Positions 1-10,330 of a stretch of DNA of 26,825 nt are shown piece after piece. A program made the position numbers and the translations under genes. The notes under the pieces are model-generated. The model saw only the letters and a list, made by a program, of their open reading frames with translations. It was not told the DNA's origin and ran no database searches. The DNA comes from Alectoria sarmentosa (Eukaryota > Ascomycota > Lecanoromycetes > Lecanorales > Parmeliaceae), in NCBI GenBank assembly GCA_009733775.1, contig WOGZ01000407.1, forward strand, positions 1 through 26,825, read 5' to 3'. Position 1 is the first letter of the stretch, and every line of letters starts with the position of its first letter.

Positions 1-582
1 TTATTATTCGAAAACGTTTTAATGTTATAAAAGTAAAAAATATTATCGATTATATACAAAACGTTTTTATTTGCATACGCGATAATTTGAATAAAACACA
101 ATTTGCGATAATCGAATAAATTAATCGTTATAAAAAAGATATGACGTTTAAGAAAAACAATCTCGTTTTTTTTTAATAATAAAAACATCGTTATTAATAA
201 ATTATTTAAGAAATTAAACGACAAAATGTTCGATTTATTTAAAATTATATTCATTATCGATTTTTTCTATAAATTGAAATTATTTAAGATTATAAAAATT
301 TATAACGTTTTTCATTTTAAGTTTTTAAAATTCGTCGTTATTAATTTATTGTTTAATCAAAAAATTCTTTTTTTAAAATTATTATTATTAAAGATAAAAA
401 GAAATGAGTAATTGAAAATATATTAAATTTAAAAAAAATTATGAAATCGTTTTAAATATAAAATTAAATAAAAAAACGTCGATAAAGATTTTAATTAATA
501 TAACATTAATAAAAATGAATTCGACAATGCAAAAAACGTAATAAACGACTTTTATAAAAAATATTTAAATAAATCACGATGA
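1..582 (+). pseudogene. Element A: decayed Ty3/gypsy pol 3' end (integrase tail plus chromodomain)
   Basis: This is the C-terminal end of a gypsy-type polyprotein, cut by the window edge. A readable frame runs from about 90, with one frame change at a T-run near 166-174, and ends at a TGA at 580-582. It contains a KKL(N)DKMF stretch followed by DLF where chromoviral integrases have the GPF motif (codons at 232-240); G to D and P to L are single transitions. A YKL/VFH-type core comes next. The tail has a decayed chromodomain ending in ENAK-like, NDFYKKY and NKSR residues, as in fungal chromoviruses. From 412 onward the frame is broken by TAA/TGA codons that fit mutated Gln or Trp codons. In life the integrase tail and chromodomain guide cDNA insertion to heterochromatin. 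The copy is dead. Family assignment is from remembered family motifs, not a search. Confidence 0.75.
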
Positions 583-1167
583 AAAGATTATGCATTATTC
601 GATTAAATTAACGATTAATTTATAAAAAGTTTTATTATTCACTCTTTTTTTTTCTTTTTTTTTTTCTTATAATCGTCGTTATTACAATGAGCGACGATAA
701 TTATATACAATTTTCGACTATTGTGCGTATATCTTCACGTCATTTTTTCAACGACAAAATCGATCGATGTCGACGATAACGATATATTAATTCAAGGCTC
801 AAACAAACACGCGACCTTCGTTATTCACATTAAAGATATCTTTCGAAGTTTTTTAATAACGTTTTAAGATCTCGCTATCGTCATTGTTAATTCTCTTCGA
901 TATTATATATATAATAATTTATAAAAAAAGATTATTTAAGATATTATTAAAATATATGCGAATTTCAAATAAGAATTTAGCGTCTGCGATTCAATTCGAT
1001 TCGGAAAATCTTATTTAATTATATCGCTTAATTTTTGCGATTCTTTCTTCGTTTAAAATATGAAATATTAAATAATATTAAATATTTAAATGCTTCGACG
1101 ACGATTATAACGTTAATTTTTTATTAAATCACGTTATTTTTAAACGTTTAAAACGATAAAACATTAT
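583..1167. other. AT-rich decayed sequence left of element B
   Basis: No intact gene is present. The first part may include the 3' LTR of element A, but no second copy is available to define it. From about 1167 down to 925 the minus strand holds a protein-like frame whose only breaks are TGA/TAA codons. It appears to be the continuation of a frame at 11454-11723 on the far side of element B. I do not recognise the protein. Cytosines here are mostly in CpG. Confidence 0.5.
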
Positions 1168-1172
1168 AACAT
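1168..1172. repeat. Target site duplication of element B (left copy, AACAT)
   Basis: The five bases AACAT directly abut the left LTR of element B. They recur exactly at 11454-11458 directly after the right LTR. A 5-bp duplication is usual for Ty3/gypsy integrases. Confidence 0.85.
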
Positions 1173-1302
1173 TATTATCAGCAATGATCTTCTTAAGAAT
1201 ATATAATTTAAATTGTTTTTAGCTAAAGAATATTTATTAAGATATGTGCATTGTCAAATTTATTTGCTTAATAACTCTTTAAAATTAATAAAGATTTTAA
1301 TA
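1173..1302 (-). repeat. 3' LTR of element B (130 bp)
   Basis: This is the same length as the copy at 11324-11453. By hand alignment the two differ at about 23 of 130 positions, roughly 20 of them transitions. The right copy keeps the TGTTA...TAACA ends; here they have decayed to TATTA...TAATA. No purine-rich tract precedes it on the minus strand. Confidence 0.8.
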
Positions 1303-1351
1303 AAATGTTGTAAATAAAGAAGATATTAACGTTTTTATTAATTATATAAGT

Positions 1352-1449
1352 AAAATGTTAATGTTACGCAAGCAAAAGTTCTTTTTGATTTTTTAATCTC
1401 AAAATGTTAATGTTACGCAAATAAAAGTTTTTCTCGATTTTCTAATTTC
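1352..1449. repeat. 49-bp tandem duplication in the 3' end of element B
   Basis: Two head-to-tail copies (1352-1400 and 1401-1449) both begin AAAATGTTAATGTTACGCAA. They differ only by transitions. The unit length is not a multiple of three, so it would shift a frame; it lies near or after the end of the B polyprotein. Confidence 0.75.
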
Positions 1450-1719
1450 GTTAACGTTTTTATACTTCGACAATTTTATTACTTCTTCGCAATATCATAA
1501 CTTCTAAATTCGAAATCGAAATTATAAATGTAACTTTTGAAGTTAATATTTTAACGACTTAAAGCGGAGCTGAAATCTTTACGACAATCACGATTTAATG
1601 AAATATTAAAGTAAATAAATTAACGATTTTAGTAAAAAATTCTTAACGAGATATTTGTTTACTAAATAAACTTATTTTTTTGAATTTTTCACGACGAGAA
1701 ATTTTTAAAGTAACGAAAA

Positions 1720-1885
1720 TCGACGTATATTTTTTATAATCGACGATAAGATTCAAAGCATTTTGTAAATTTTTAACGTTTCTTCATTTATTATATTTAA
1801 AATCATATTTTTATTATTTAATAAAATATTCGATAACTTGATCTCGTTTCTTTATGATAACACGTTTATTTAATAATTTCTTAAT
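1720..1885 (-). pseudogene. Element B chromodomain remnant
   Basis: Read on the minus strand, the frame shows LLNKRV, a QVIEYF(I)K stretch ending in two stops where chromodomains have the KW of YLVKW, then NVKNLQNALNLIVDY. The order and spacing match the C-terminal chromodomain of fungal gypsy elements, which binds methylated H3K9 and steers insertion to heterochromatin. Stops sit at positions where Trp is expected (TGG to TGA type). Non-functional; assigned from motif order alone. Confidence 0.7.
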
Positions 1886-1899
1886 AATTTATAACTTAT

Positions 1900-3499
1900 A
1901 ATTATTAATATCGTTTTCGACGAAAATCAATAATGATTTATTAAATCGAGATTGTGATCGAGTGTAGAAATCTTTTTGAGAATTTGAAATTAATTTCAAT
2001 TATGCTATCGTAAAGACGAGATACACATTTTAAACAATCGATATATTCAAATAATAAACAAATCGTCTTATTTTATCAAAGATTTTGAAAAGATTTATAA
2101 ATTGTCAATCATATTTTCTTTCAATCAAAATCGTAACAAAAATATTATATTCTCGATGAAGACGTAGCAAAATAAAGTTATCTTTGCGAAAAAACTATAA
2201 CTGATAACGTTTATTATAATAAAACTTGAAATTCATTTAAATAAAGATAATAACGTTTATAACTTTTAAATAAACAATTTCTTTTGATAACAATTACTTT
2301 TTATAAATATCAAGATCTAAAAATCGATTAAGCGAAAATTTAAACGCAATTTTATTTAATGCGCGTTCAAAAAATGTTAAAATAACGTTATTATAAATTG
2401 CTTGAATAATAAAAATAATAATAAGTTAAACATTAACGTTTTCGAGCATAAACATTTAAAATCTTAAAATTATTTTAACGATTTAATTAGTTCGTTTATT
2501 TAAATTATTCGTTTGAAAATAATATATCGTAAAATATAATAACTTGATATTTAATTGCTCGAAAAGCGCTTTTCATAATTCGTTTAAAAACTTTCGATCT
2601 CGATTTAATATAATTTGTTTTGATAAATTTCAATCGATTTTTTATAAATAACGTAATAATCGAAAAGTTTAATTCTTAACAATGAAAATGTTTTTATTAA
2701 AAATCAAAATAATCTTTCGCGAGAATTTATTAATAACGAATATAATAACATTATAACTTTTTATTAACTTTAATATTGTCAAAATAAAATCGATAATTAA
2801 AATATAATACGATATCGACGATGAAAGAATAAATTGTAAAAATTCGTACGATAAATGTTTAAATGTTTGATATAGTTGATATTAAGAATAATATCGAATA
2901 TATTCACGAAGTAATCTCATGAAACCGCGAATATATTATTGATAAAAGATGTTTTCGTAACATTTCGCGAAATCGACGTGATTAAATTGACTAAAATGAG
3001 TTATTTTGAAAAAGATTTATATATATAAAAGAGAAACGCATAAACGATTTAAAATATCAACATAATCGTTAATAAAAGCATCGATTTTTCAAATAAGCTC
3101 GTTGTTATTACGAGCAAAAAGTAATAAAGTAATATTTTCGTCGCTCTCCTTATTAACATTAAGGGTTTTAATCATTTTAAATTAAACGATATCTTTTTGA
3201 TAACCTTTCAAAAATTGTTATTGTAATTTTAAATTCAATTTTACGAAAAAAGTAGTGATATAAACGTAATCGTGTAAAACGTTAAACTCGTCGATATTAT
3301 CGTGATCACGAATTGTTATTTAATTAATAGTGAGATTCGAAAATCTCGATAAAACATCAAAAACAATATGCTTTTTATCAGACTTATGACGGAATTCGAT
3401 TTTTTGAAATCGTTAAATATATTTCGACGCTCGAATTAAATGTAAATTTAATTTAATAATCGAAAATGTTAATAATAACGTTTGCTTAATGATTTTATA
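1900..3499 (-). pseudogene. Element B integrase remnant (downstream of element D)
   Basis: The minus strand continues the B polyprotein after the D insertion. Next to D are LIRASKYIQRFQ and HKSDKKHIVFDVLSR-like residues, the end of RNase H and the connection. The integrase follows: a YQTFKHLSYEFLQ stretch at about 2834-2872, a decayed core with the first catalytic Asp in IIDFIL, then QIILNRDRKF around the second Asp. The QTNK...KRIVK stretch stands where HPQTDG..ER is expected, so the catalytic Glu has apparently become Lys. A GPF motif has decayed to NLF near 2060-2105. Stop codons interrupt it throughout. The enzyme would join element cDNA to host DNA; this copy cannot. Confidence 0.78.
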
Positions 3500-3681
3500 T
3501 GTTAGAGAACGAACGTAGGATCAGAATGATGTATGTGGGTCCGATATGAATAGAATTCTATCTATGAGAATTTATGTAAAATGGGAAACTCGCATGAATA
3601 TGAAGGCAAGTGTCAAGCCGCGTTAGACCCGATCGAACCCCGCATGATAGATAGAAAGATAGAAAAAGTGAAATCATAACA
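3500..3681 (-). repeat. 3' LTR of element D (182 bp)
   Basis: Starts TGTTAGAGAACG and ends AAATCATAACA. It matches 5826-6007 over its full length with no gaps. By hand count there are 31 differences, all transitions. This copy is the less mutated one (more G and C remain). Confidence 0.85.
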
Positions 3682-3695
3682 CTACTCTCTTCTTT
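3682..3695 (-). other. Polypurine tract of element D
   Basis: Read on the minus strand this is AAAGAAGAGAGTAG, 13 purines of 14, directly next to the 3' LTR. That is the expected place and composition for the plus-strand primer of an LTR element. It supports the minus orientation of D. Confidence 0.65.
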
Positions 3696-4214
3696 AAATC
3701 GTCATATTCGCATAATTAATATAATTGAGAAAATAAAAACGTAAATCAAATGATAATCTTATATTTTCGTTTTTTTTTTTTGTAGAATCGAAAAAAGGAT
3801 ATTAATAATAAAAAAATCGAAAAAATTATAAACTTTTTAATATGAGATATCAAATCTTCGAGGCCTTTATCGATCGCAACTTAAGGTCGAATTTCATAAA
3901 AAGTGATTTCAAACGTAATCAACAAACGTTTGAACGAGGGGAATTAAATAAAGAATGATTTTGATGTAAAAATGTTGAGTGATGATATCATTTGATGTTT
4001 TTTTCAAAGTAGTCTTAACGCATTTTCAAATGAACCTAAATCATTCAAAAACGCAAAGTTCGATATTTCGTCGAATCGAATGTTGAATGAAATGCGCTAA
4101 CTAAATGCAGTTAAATTGCGCTGTGAATCTATATCGTCGTTTAGAGATGTTGAAAATAATAAGTTCGATGAAAATTTAAAACAAACCTCGATGTTAATTT
4201 TTTTCAATAACCTT

Positions 4215-5402
4215 CTTCTTTCAATTTTTTTTTTTGCCTTTACATAAAGCATTTTCATTCATAATTATATAATCGATTTTTTAACAGCGAAAGCATTTAT
4301 CTTATTAACGTAATTGTTCGAAAATCTCTTTTAAATGTACATTTGTTTTATGATATTTTTTTGATTCATTTTTATTTGACGTCTTATTTATCTTATTTGA
4401 ACATAATTTATTCGTATTATATTTATTATATTTTTGATAAAAATCGTATTGTTGATCGTGTTCGTGTTGATGTTGTTGATTTGCAAGACGCAAATTGATG
4501 TCGTATTGTCGAAGTTGTTTGACATAGTTTTTGAAGATTTTAAACTTCTGATTCATGATATATCATCGAAGACGACGTGTGATAATATGTGTCAAATGAG
4601 AAATCTTTTATTGTTCGAATAGTTGTAATGGTGCAATGATTGCTATAAACTTGATCAGAAATTCATTAAATGTTTGTTTTTTCTTTATGTTGAAATCCGA
4701 ATCATAAAGTCTCACATTAAATGTTTTATACGAATCAAATTCGTTATATATATTGTTTAAGTCTTCAAGCATTTCTTGAACGGTGACGTAAAAATTCGTG
4801 ATACTCAAACATCGTGTTTTGATAATATCGAATGCAATAAACTTGCAATGATCTCGTATATAATCGATATAACTCTATTCAATAAAAAATAGCATTGCGC
4901 TTGTTTTGAATTTAACGTGTAAATGTAATTGTTAAATCTTTTATTTAAAGACATCTTCATAAAACTCATCTACGTTAATATAATATTTGTTAATTCTTTG
5001 AAAAACAAACGCAAATCTCGAATTTGTCAAATTTGATTTCATATGAAATGATGGAGAGATAAACGCAAATTTTTGTTTTGTCAAACCTTTCTAATCGAGG
5101 TTTGTATTGAACGCTGAAAAAGCAAACGCAAATTTCGGGCTTGATCGATTTTGATCTGATTTCGTGTTGAATGTTGAAGAAATAAACGCAAATTTCGAAT
5201 CTTTTAGGTTTTTCAAATTTGATTTCGTGTGAAATGATGAAGAGACAGGCGTAAATTCTTGTTTTAATAGATTTTTTAGGCCTTTCTTGATGTGTCGAAA
5301 TAAAAATTCTATTTTCTTTTCTATTGACTCCTTATTTTCATTATCAAAATCATACATTTCTTTTTCTTCTTTTGATTGCAATCGAACCATTTGATTGAAC
5401 AA
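4215..5402 (-). pseudogene. Element D Gag-like protein, decayed
   Basis: One minus-strand frame runs from about 5402 to 4215 with no frameshift, broken only by TAA, TAG and TGA codons, including those at 5091-5093 and just after LQLFEQ near 4608. Upstream bases (5403-5800) are Lys/Ser/Thr/Asn-rich and may belong to the N-terminus. The first part has a charged segment and then five in-frame repeats around KFAF. The centre reads MLEDLNNIYNEFD...FNEFLIKFIAIIAPLQL...KISHL, typical of the Gag of fungal copia-like elements. The end has KCFRC...Y...C, a zinc knuckle whose His appears changed to Tyr (CAT to TAT). Gag packages element RNA. After a run of A bases at about 4225-4236 another frame is more protein-like (down to about 3840), suggesting a slip or a second small ORF. 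Start codon unknown. Confidence 0.72.
5000..5265 (-). repeat. In-frame tandem repeats in element D gag
   Basis: The hexamer GCAAAT (or GTAAAT) recurs at 5011, 5065, 5128, 5188 and 5251, giving spacings of 54, 63, 60 and 63 bases, all multiples of three. Translated on the minus strand each unit is an 18-21 residue block with a KFAF(I/A)S..F..KS pattern. The repeats keep the gag frame open through length changes. Confidence 0.75.
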
Positions 5403-5825
5403 TTTTTTCGTCGTAAAGCGATATTGATTTCATAGTTATCGAAGACGATGAGATGTGTTAATCTTTTGTTATAATTAAATCTTGAACTACTAAATAATAG
5501 ATTTCATCTTTCGATTTTTTTGAGCAATTGTCATATGATCTTTTTGAAAACAAATATGTTATTCAATGTGTTTTTACTCCGTATTTTTCGCATTTTTTAT
5601 ATTCTTCGTATCGAAATCAATATAATAATTTTTTTATTTGATATGACCATTTATAAATCTGATTATGATATTTTATTTAATATTTTGATATCTTATTTAC
5701 TTGATGTTTTGCTTAATATCTTGCTTAATGTTTTATTTATATCTTGTTTAATGTTTTACTTTAAACGTCAAAAAGACTTTTCAATAATTAAACGTTATCG
5801 TTATCAAGAAGAATAGATAAAATTA

Positions 5826-6007
5826 TGTTAAAAAACAAATACAAAATCAAAATGATGTATATAAGTTCGATATGAATAGAATTTTATTTATGAGAATTTA
5901 TGTAAGATGGAAAACCCGCATAAATATGAAAACAAGTGTCAAGTCGCGTTAAATTCGATCGAGCCCCGCATAATAGGTAGAAAGATAGAAAGAATAAAAT
6001 CATAACA
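5826..6007 (-). repeat. 5' LTR of element D (182 bp)
   Basis: Starts TGTTAAAAAACA and ends AAATCATAACA. It is the same length as the copy at 3500-3681. Most CpG dinucleotides are preserved between the copies, while CpC and CpT sites have changed. Confidence 0.85.
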
Positions 6008-6400
6008 TCAAAAATGAAATTATAATCGATATAAATCATGATTTTAAGAGCGAATTCGATTATATGTTTAATTTTTCATAACATTTATATTATATTAACA
6101 ATCTCAAATTTTGTTAATTAATATTTAATTTCGACATTTTTGAGTAAACGATTTAAAAATAAAATTGATTAAATTTGAGAGCGCTTTGAATAGTTTTCGA
6201 TAAAAAAAATTTCGATATAATAAATCATTATATTAAATCCGAGTTTGTTAGCATTTAAATTCACGTAAAATATTATCTTATCGTCAAAATGTATCAAAAA
6301 TGACGACGTCGATAAAGCTTTTTGCAATATTTGAAAAGTCGCCGCTTCTACTTCGCTAAACGTATGAAAAATCGAATAAAATGCGAAATTTTTTCATTTT
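6008..6400 (-). pseudogene. Element B RNase H remnant (upstream of element D)
   Basis: The minus strand reads FSEVEAATFQILQKAL, then FLIHFDDK, then FYVNLNANKLGF where family members have YVDLDASK..GF, so catalytic Asp residues are partly changed to Asn. Further on come IYIDY for the usual YTDH and several stops at expected Gln and Trp positions. The frame stops at 6008, exactly at element D, and resumes at 3499. This domain would remove template RNA during reverse transcription. Confidence 0.78.
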
Positions 6401-6559
6401 TATTCAAATTTTAATAAAGTAATCAACATTATAATTTTTCGATTTTGAAAAAAGTTTATCATAATAATATAATTGACGATATAATCTTTTAATCACCCTA
6501 TTATTCTCAAATAAATCTTTAATTTAATAAAGATTTTTGAAAATGAAAACTTAACGATT

Positions 6560-7380
6560 ATTTGCAGCTTATTTTTAATCGTTTAAAATCTTAACGAATC
6601 GACTTTTTATTCGAATAATTGAATCGAAAAATAATCGAGAAAAGTTTTATTAAAATTAATTAAAATCTCTGATTTAATGAAGAGATTGAAAATTTATCAT
6701 AAATAATTAAGATGTTTTATTAAAATCTTCGAATATATGATAATATCGTTAACGTATATTTATGTAAACTTTCGAAATTTTCGAAACAATTTATTTATTT
6801 GTCTTTGCACATAAATTGACGAATTTTTATAATTTATAATTATTATGTTAAAAGTTTTTTAATCGCGATGATTTATCATAATAAATTTATAATGATTATT
6901 TAAATATATTCGTTATTGATAAAAAAAGTTTACGCAATCGATAACGCTGAGGAAACGATAGTTTTTTATTAAGGTTATCAAATTTAATTAAAGAGATAAA
7001 GAATAAACGTTCGTTTGAATAACGATATTCAAATTTCGAATGTTAATAACAACTTATTCTTTTCGAGAATCATTAAATATAATTTTATATACGACAAAAA
7101 TTGAGAAATTAAACGAAATTACTTCGTTAATTCAGTTTAATTTGTTTTGATCATATAATTTATTGAAAGTTTTGTCGACAATGATTTTGTCTTCAATGTT
7201 AAAAGAATACACTTTTGTTATTTTAAAAATTTGTTTTTTTCAATCAGACTTCAATGAAATGCGTATTCATTTTTACTTTAATAACTTAATAAATTCGTTT
7301 TTTTGTTATAAGATAAAAAACTCGTTAATTAAATTTTTAATTGACGAATTGTTATTATAAATCGTAATTTCGTTAAATAA
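6560..7380 (-). pseudogene. Element B reverse transcriptase remnant
   Basis: The minus strand shows the gypsy RT order. There is an EFFIL.Q-type lead-in, then IVDKTFNKLYDQ, VVINIRNLN where VVDIRGLN is expected, and motif A SVIDCVNFFYQ with its Asp kept. YVQRQINKLFRKFRKF follows, and the catalytic box reads YVND instead of YVDD (codons at 6755-6744; GAC to AAC is one transition). SKILIKHLNYL comes after it. Many TAA/TGA codons interrupt the frame. The enzyme would copy element RNA to DNA; the YVND change and the stops make it dead. Confidence 0.82.
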
Positions 7381-8122
7381 AATGATATTAATAATAGAAA
7401 TAATGACGATTATTTTCGAAATTAAAAAATTTATAAAAGTAAAAATTTTCGATATAATTAATATTGTGAATACTTCGAGCGTTGTTAATAATACAAATAT
7501 AACGATAATTTTTATAATTATAAAAATGAACGTAATAAGCGAAATCGATATTAAAAATATTATTATTATAATTAATATAACAATAATGAATATCGTGATA
7601 AACTTGTTAAAAACTCGTTTAATTCAATTTTTTCGATATTTATGTTTAAATTAACGATTAATAAGCTCGATAATATTTTTTTATTTATTAATAATGTGAT
7701 AACAATTATCGAAATCAATCTTTTATATAATGTCGAGGCGAAGATTTTTAAATATTTTGACAGTTTAATTTGAATTATTTTTTGTTAACATTATTATCAT
7801 TAATGCGTCGACGAAATATACATAAAAAATCAAATCTATCTGCTTTAATTTAAAAAAAAAATTATGATTTAATAAAAAAATCAAATAATGCATTAATATT
7901 TATACTTGCGAATGAGGTGAAATTATAATAAATTGTTTTATATGTATAAGATGCGTGACGATACGATTTACTTTGATACGAACTTTTATTAACATTAAAA
8001 TTTAACAATTATTAATCGAAGCAATCGATTGAAAAATAAAAATATCAATTTCTTTTAACATTATAATATTCATATTAATGGAAATGTTTATTTTAAAATC
8101 GTTGACGATGTGAATTTTTTTT

Positions 8123-8176
8123 GACGACGTTATAATTGTGATTTCTTTTAACGACGTTATAATTATAATATTTTTA
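8123..8176. repeat. Short 27-bp tandem repeat
   Basis: Two units beginning (G/A)ACGACGTTATAATT lie 27 bases apart at 8123 and 8150, in the stretch between the protease and RT of element B. 27 is a multiple of three. Confidence 0.45.
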
Positions 8177-8249
8177 TCAAAGAAGTAAAAAAACGTGATT
8201 ATATATTTCAACGATTAATGCTTGTTAAATTTTATCCCTCGCATTATAA

Positions 8250-8480
8250 TAAAATTAATTATGCTTTTAATTAATAAATTAAAATTAAATTTAACACATT
8301 AATCATGATTTATTAACGTCACAAAACATTTTATATCAAAATATTCTATTTTAGTCTTTTTATCAAATAACAATTTAAATTCGATCATAATATAATAATA
8401 ATTGCAAAAAACATGTTTCATATTAACTTCTCGAATAAAGTTAACGAATAATTTGACGACCTTTTCTTTTTTGTTAACAA
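8250..8480 (-). pseudogene. Element B protease remnant
   Basis: The minus strand reads a KKEKVVKLF.NF stretch, NMKHVFCNYYYIMIEFKL, then EYFDIKCFVTLIN. The last matches the aspartic protease active site of gypsy elements (D-T/S-G-C-.-V-T-L-I) with DTG changed to DIK (codons at 8337-8329): ACA to ATA and GGA to AAA are transitions. Position between Gag/linker and RT agrees. Domain limits are approximate. Confidence 0.6.
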
Positions 8481-8542
8481 AAATTTCGTATTTAAACTTG
8501 ATAATGTGCGCGAAACGAATTATTTTAATATCGTTTTTAATA

Positions 8543-8812
8543 ATGTTTATAAAAGAAATTTTTGAGATAATAAAAATCTCGTTTTTATTTTTAATAATGC
8601 TCGCGGAAAGAATTTTTGAGATAATAAAAATTTCATTTTCATTTTTAATAATGCTCGCGGAAGGAATTTTTAAGATAATAAAAATTTCGTTTTTATTCTT
8701 AATAATGCTCGCGGAAGAAATTTTTAAGATAATAAAAAATTTATTTTTATTCTTGATAATGCTCGCGGAAGAATTTTTTGAGATAATAAAAACTTTATTT
8801 CTATTTTTGATA
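8543..8812 (-). repeat. 54-bp coding minisatellite in element B linker, five units
   Basis: Five units start at 8543, 8597, 8651, 8705 and 8759, an exact 54-bp period. Four carry the block ATGCTCGCGGAA, and two weaker partial units flank the array. Both strands are open. Because B is a minus-strand element, the likely meaning is an 18-residue repeat of the type SIIKN.NEIFIISKIL.A between Gag and protease. The CpGs inside the block are preserved in every unit. Confidence 0.8.
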
Positions 8813-9299
8813 TTAAAAGAAGAAATTTTTTCAATAAAGAAATATATCTCGGCAGAAAAAAAAATCGCTTCTTTAATTAACGAATAATTTAAATATATGA
8901 ATTTTATAATATAACGATTTATGTTTAAATTATCAAAATAATAATAAAGCTCGTTTTTAAATAAAAAAATATCGTGATAATAATGATATTAATAATTGAT
9001 TATTAAAATCAAAACCTTATTAACAATAGCGATAAATAAATATTTCACGATTTTTGTGAAGTATCTCTCGATCTCATTTTTCTGACGTAAATAATAATAA
9101 TTTAAATCTTCGTTAATATAATAATTCTCATTTTTTTAATGAAAATTTTCATTTTATAAAATGAAGTTAAATTCGACGTTATCGTTCGACGATGTTAATA
9201 TTTTTTTCTTATTAATCTGGTAAATAATTCTTTGTTATCGTAAAGATTTATTACGATTAAAAAAATCAACGTTTAATTTGTTTAAAAACCTTGCGTTGT

Positions 9300-10330
9300 T
9301 GTTTTTATAACGAAAATTTTGTTGATTTAAAAACTAAATCGTCGAACTTGACGAATTTACGTTTTCTTTCGTAATTTATAAAAATAATCAAATAATTAAT
9401 AATATAAAATTTGTTTATTGAGAATTTGAAAATTTTTGTTATTAATAAAATTGATAAAATGATTAATTAACAAAATTGTTTTTATAATTATTATATTTCG
9501 ACGAAAATTTTTGATAAAATTATTACTGATAGTACGATGAGAAAAAAAATGATAATTTAAAAAATTCACTTTGATGAGAATTATTGCTTGTGTATTGATC
9601 AAATTGTTTTAACAACGTCGACGTTTTTTTGTCGATATGAAATTATTGATTACGATCTTATTATCGTGTTATTTTATATTAAATGTTTAATTTAATATTT
9701 AATTAATCGAGAAATTGATTTAATATAATCGAAAATATCGATTCGAGAATATTTCATCAAAATTTCAATGAGAGATTATTTTATGCTATTATTAATTGAT
9801 TATAAATGAAAATTAATTTTGTTGTTTTTGCATGTTTCAAAATGTTTTAAATGTAAAAACGTGACGATTTGTCGTTTTTAACATCGTTTATAATGAATCG
9901 CTCGGTTTGTAAATGTTATATGACAATAACAACTCGCTTTTTAAAACGTTTCGTTAAAGAATTAAATCAAGTTTTCAGGGGAGTTATTCTCAATAACATC
10001 TTTTCGAGATCGATGAATTTAATTGAATATCAAACAAGAGCCTCGTTACGGAAACATATTAATAAAACTTTTTAAACCTTATCATTATTTTTGATAACAA
10101 CGATGTTCTTCAAGCGATTTATAAAAGCATAAACGTTTTTATAAAAGATGTAACGATTTGAATTAATAATAAATCCTTCACCTTCAAAAGCAAAATCGAA
10201 AAATTCGATATCGTCGAATTTCAATTGTAATAAAGAATTGTTTTCGTTGTTGACATCATCGTTTTCTAATGAGCTCGGATTTTCTGATGAATCAGAAAAT
10301 TCTTATTGTGAAGAGTTGTTACGAACATAT
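9300..10330 (-). pseudogene. Element B Gag remnant
   Basis: A long minus-strand frame, broken by TAA/TGA codons, reads NNENNSLLQLKFDDIEFF, EGEGFIINSNRYIFYKNV, AFINRLKNI, CFRNEALVWYS-like residues (the Trp being TGA), LEKMLLRITPL and YIQNILKHAKTT. This is the gypsy Gag pattern (RW.P.D..FFD..Y, FYRDV..F..RLK, C.RG.AL.WY..EL, F.Q.IL.HAK). Bases 9396-9602 continue as an Ile/Asn/Thr-rich tail. Gag forms the particle that packages element RNA. The start codon is not identifiable. The overlapping plus-strand readings here are shadows. Confidence 0.78.

Larger units (their letters stand above)
3500..6007 (-). mobile_element. Element D: 2.5-kb Gag-only LTR retrotransposon nested in element B
   Basis: Two direct 182-bp LTRs with TGTTA...TAACA ends enclose 2144 bp. 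The only recognisable coding sequence is a minus-strand Gag-like frame with a decayed zinc knuckle; I see no RT, integrase or protease. A purine-rich tract beside the 3500-3681 LTR fixes the orientation as minus, in agreement with the gag frame. The flanking 5-mers (TTATA before 3500, TCAAA after 6007) are not identical. However, deleting the element plus 5 bp restores the reading frame of element B's pol, which supports a mutated 5-bp target duplication. Size and content fit a non-autonomous element mobilised in trans. An alternative is an autonomous element that lost pol by deletion. Confidence 0.8.

Noticed and set aside
4434..4622. A plus-strand frame overlapping the D gag
   Set aside because: The minus strand carries the recognisable Gag core in a frame that continues across several stops.
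5520..5816. A 98-codon plus-strand frame with hydrophobic segments inside element D
   Set aside because: It is antisense to the Lys/Ser/Thr-rich upstream part of the D gag, has no motif, and is explained by base composition.
7163..7654. Two plus-strand open frames in phase, very Ile-rich in the second half
   Set aside because: They lie opposite the minus-strand region leading into the B reverse transcriptase. Low-complexity Ile/Asn composition is what mutated AT-rich DNA gives.
8402..8887. A 161-codon plus-strand frame with 18-residue repeats that looks like a small membrane protein
   Set aside because: It comes from the 54-bp array, which is open on both strands. The surrounding element codes on the minus strand, and hydrophobic residues follow from C-to-T mutation.
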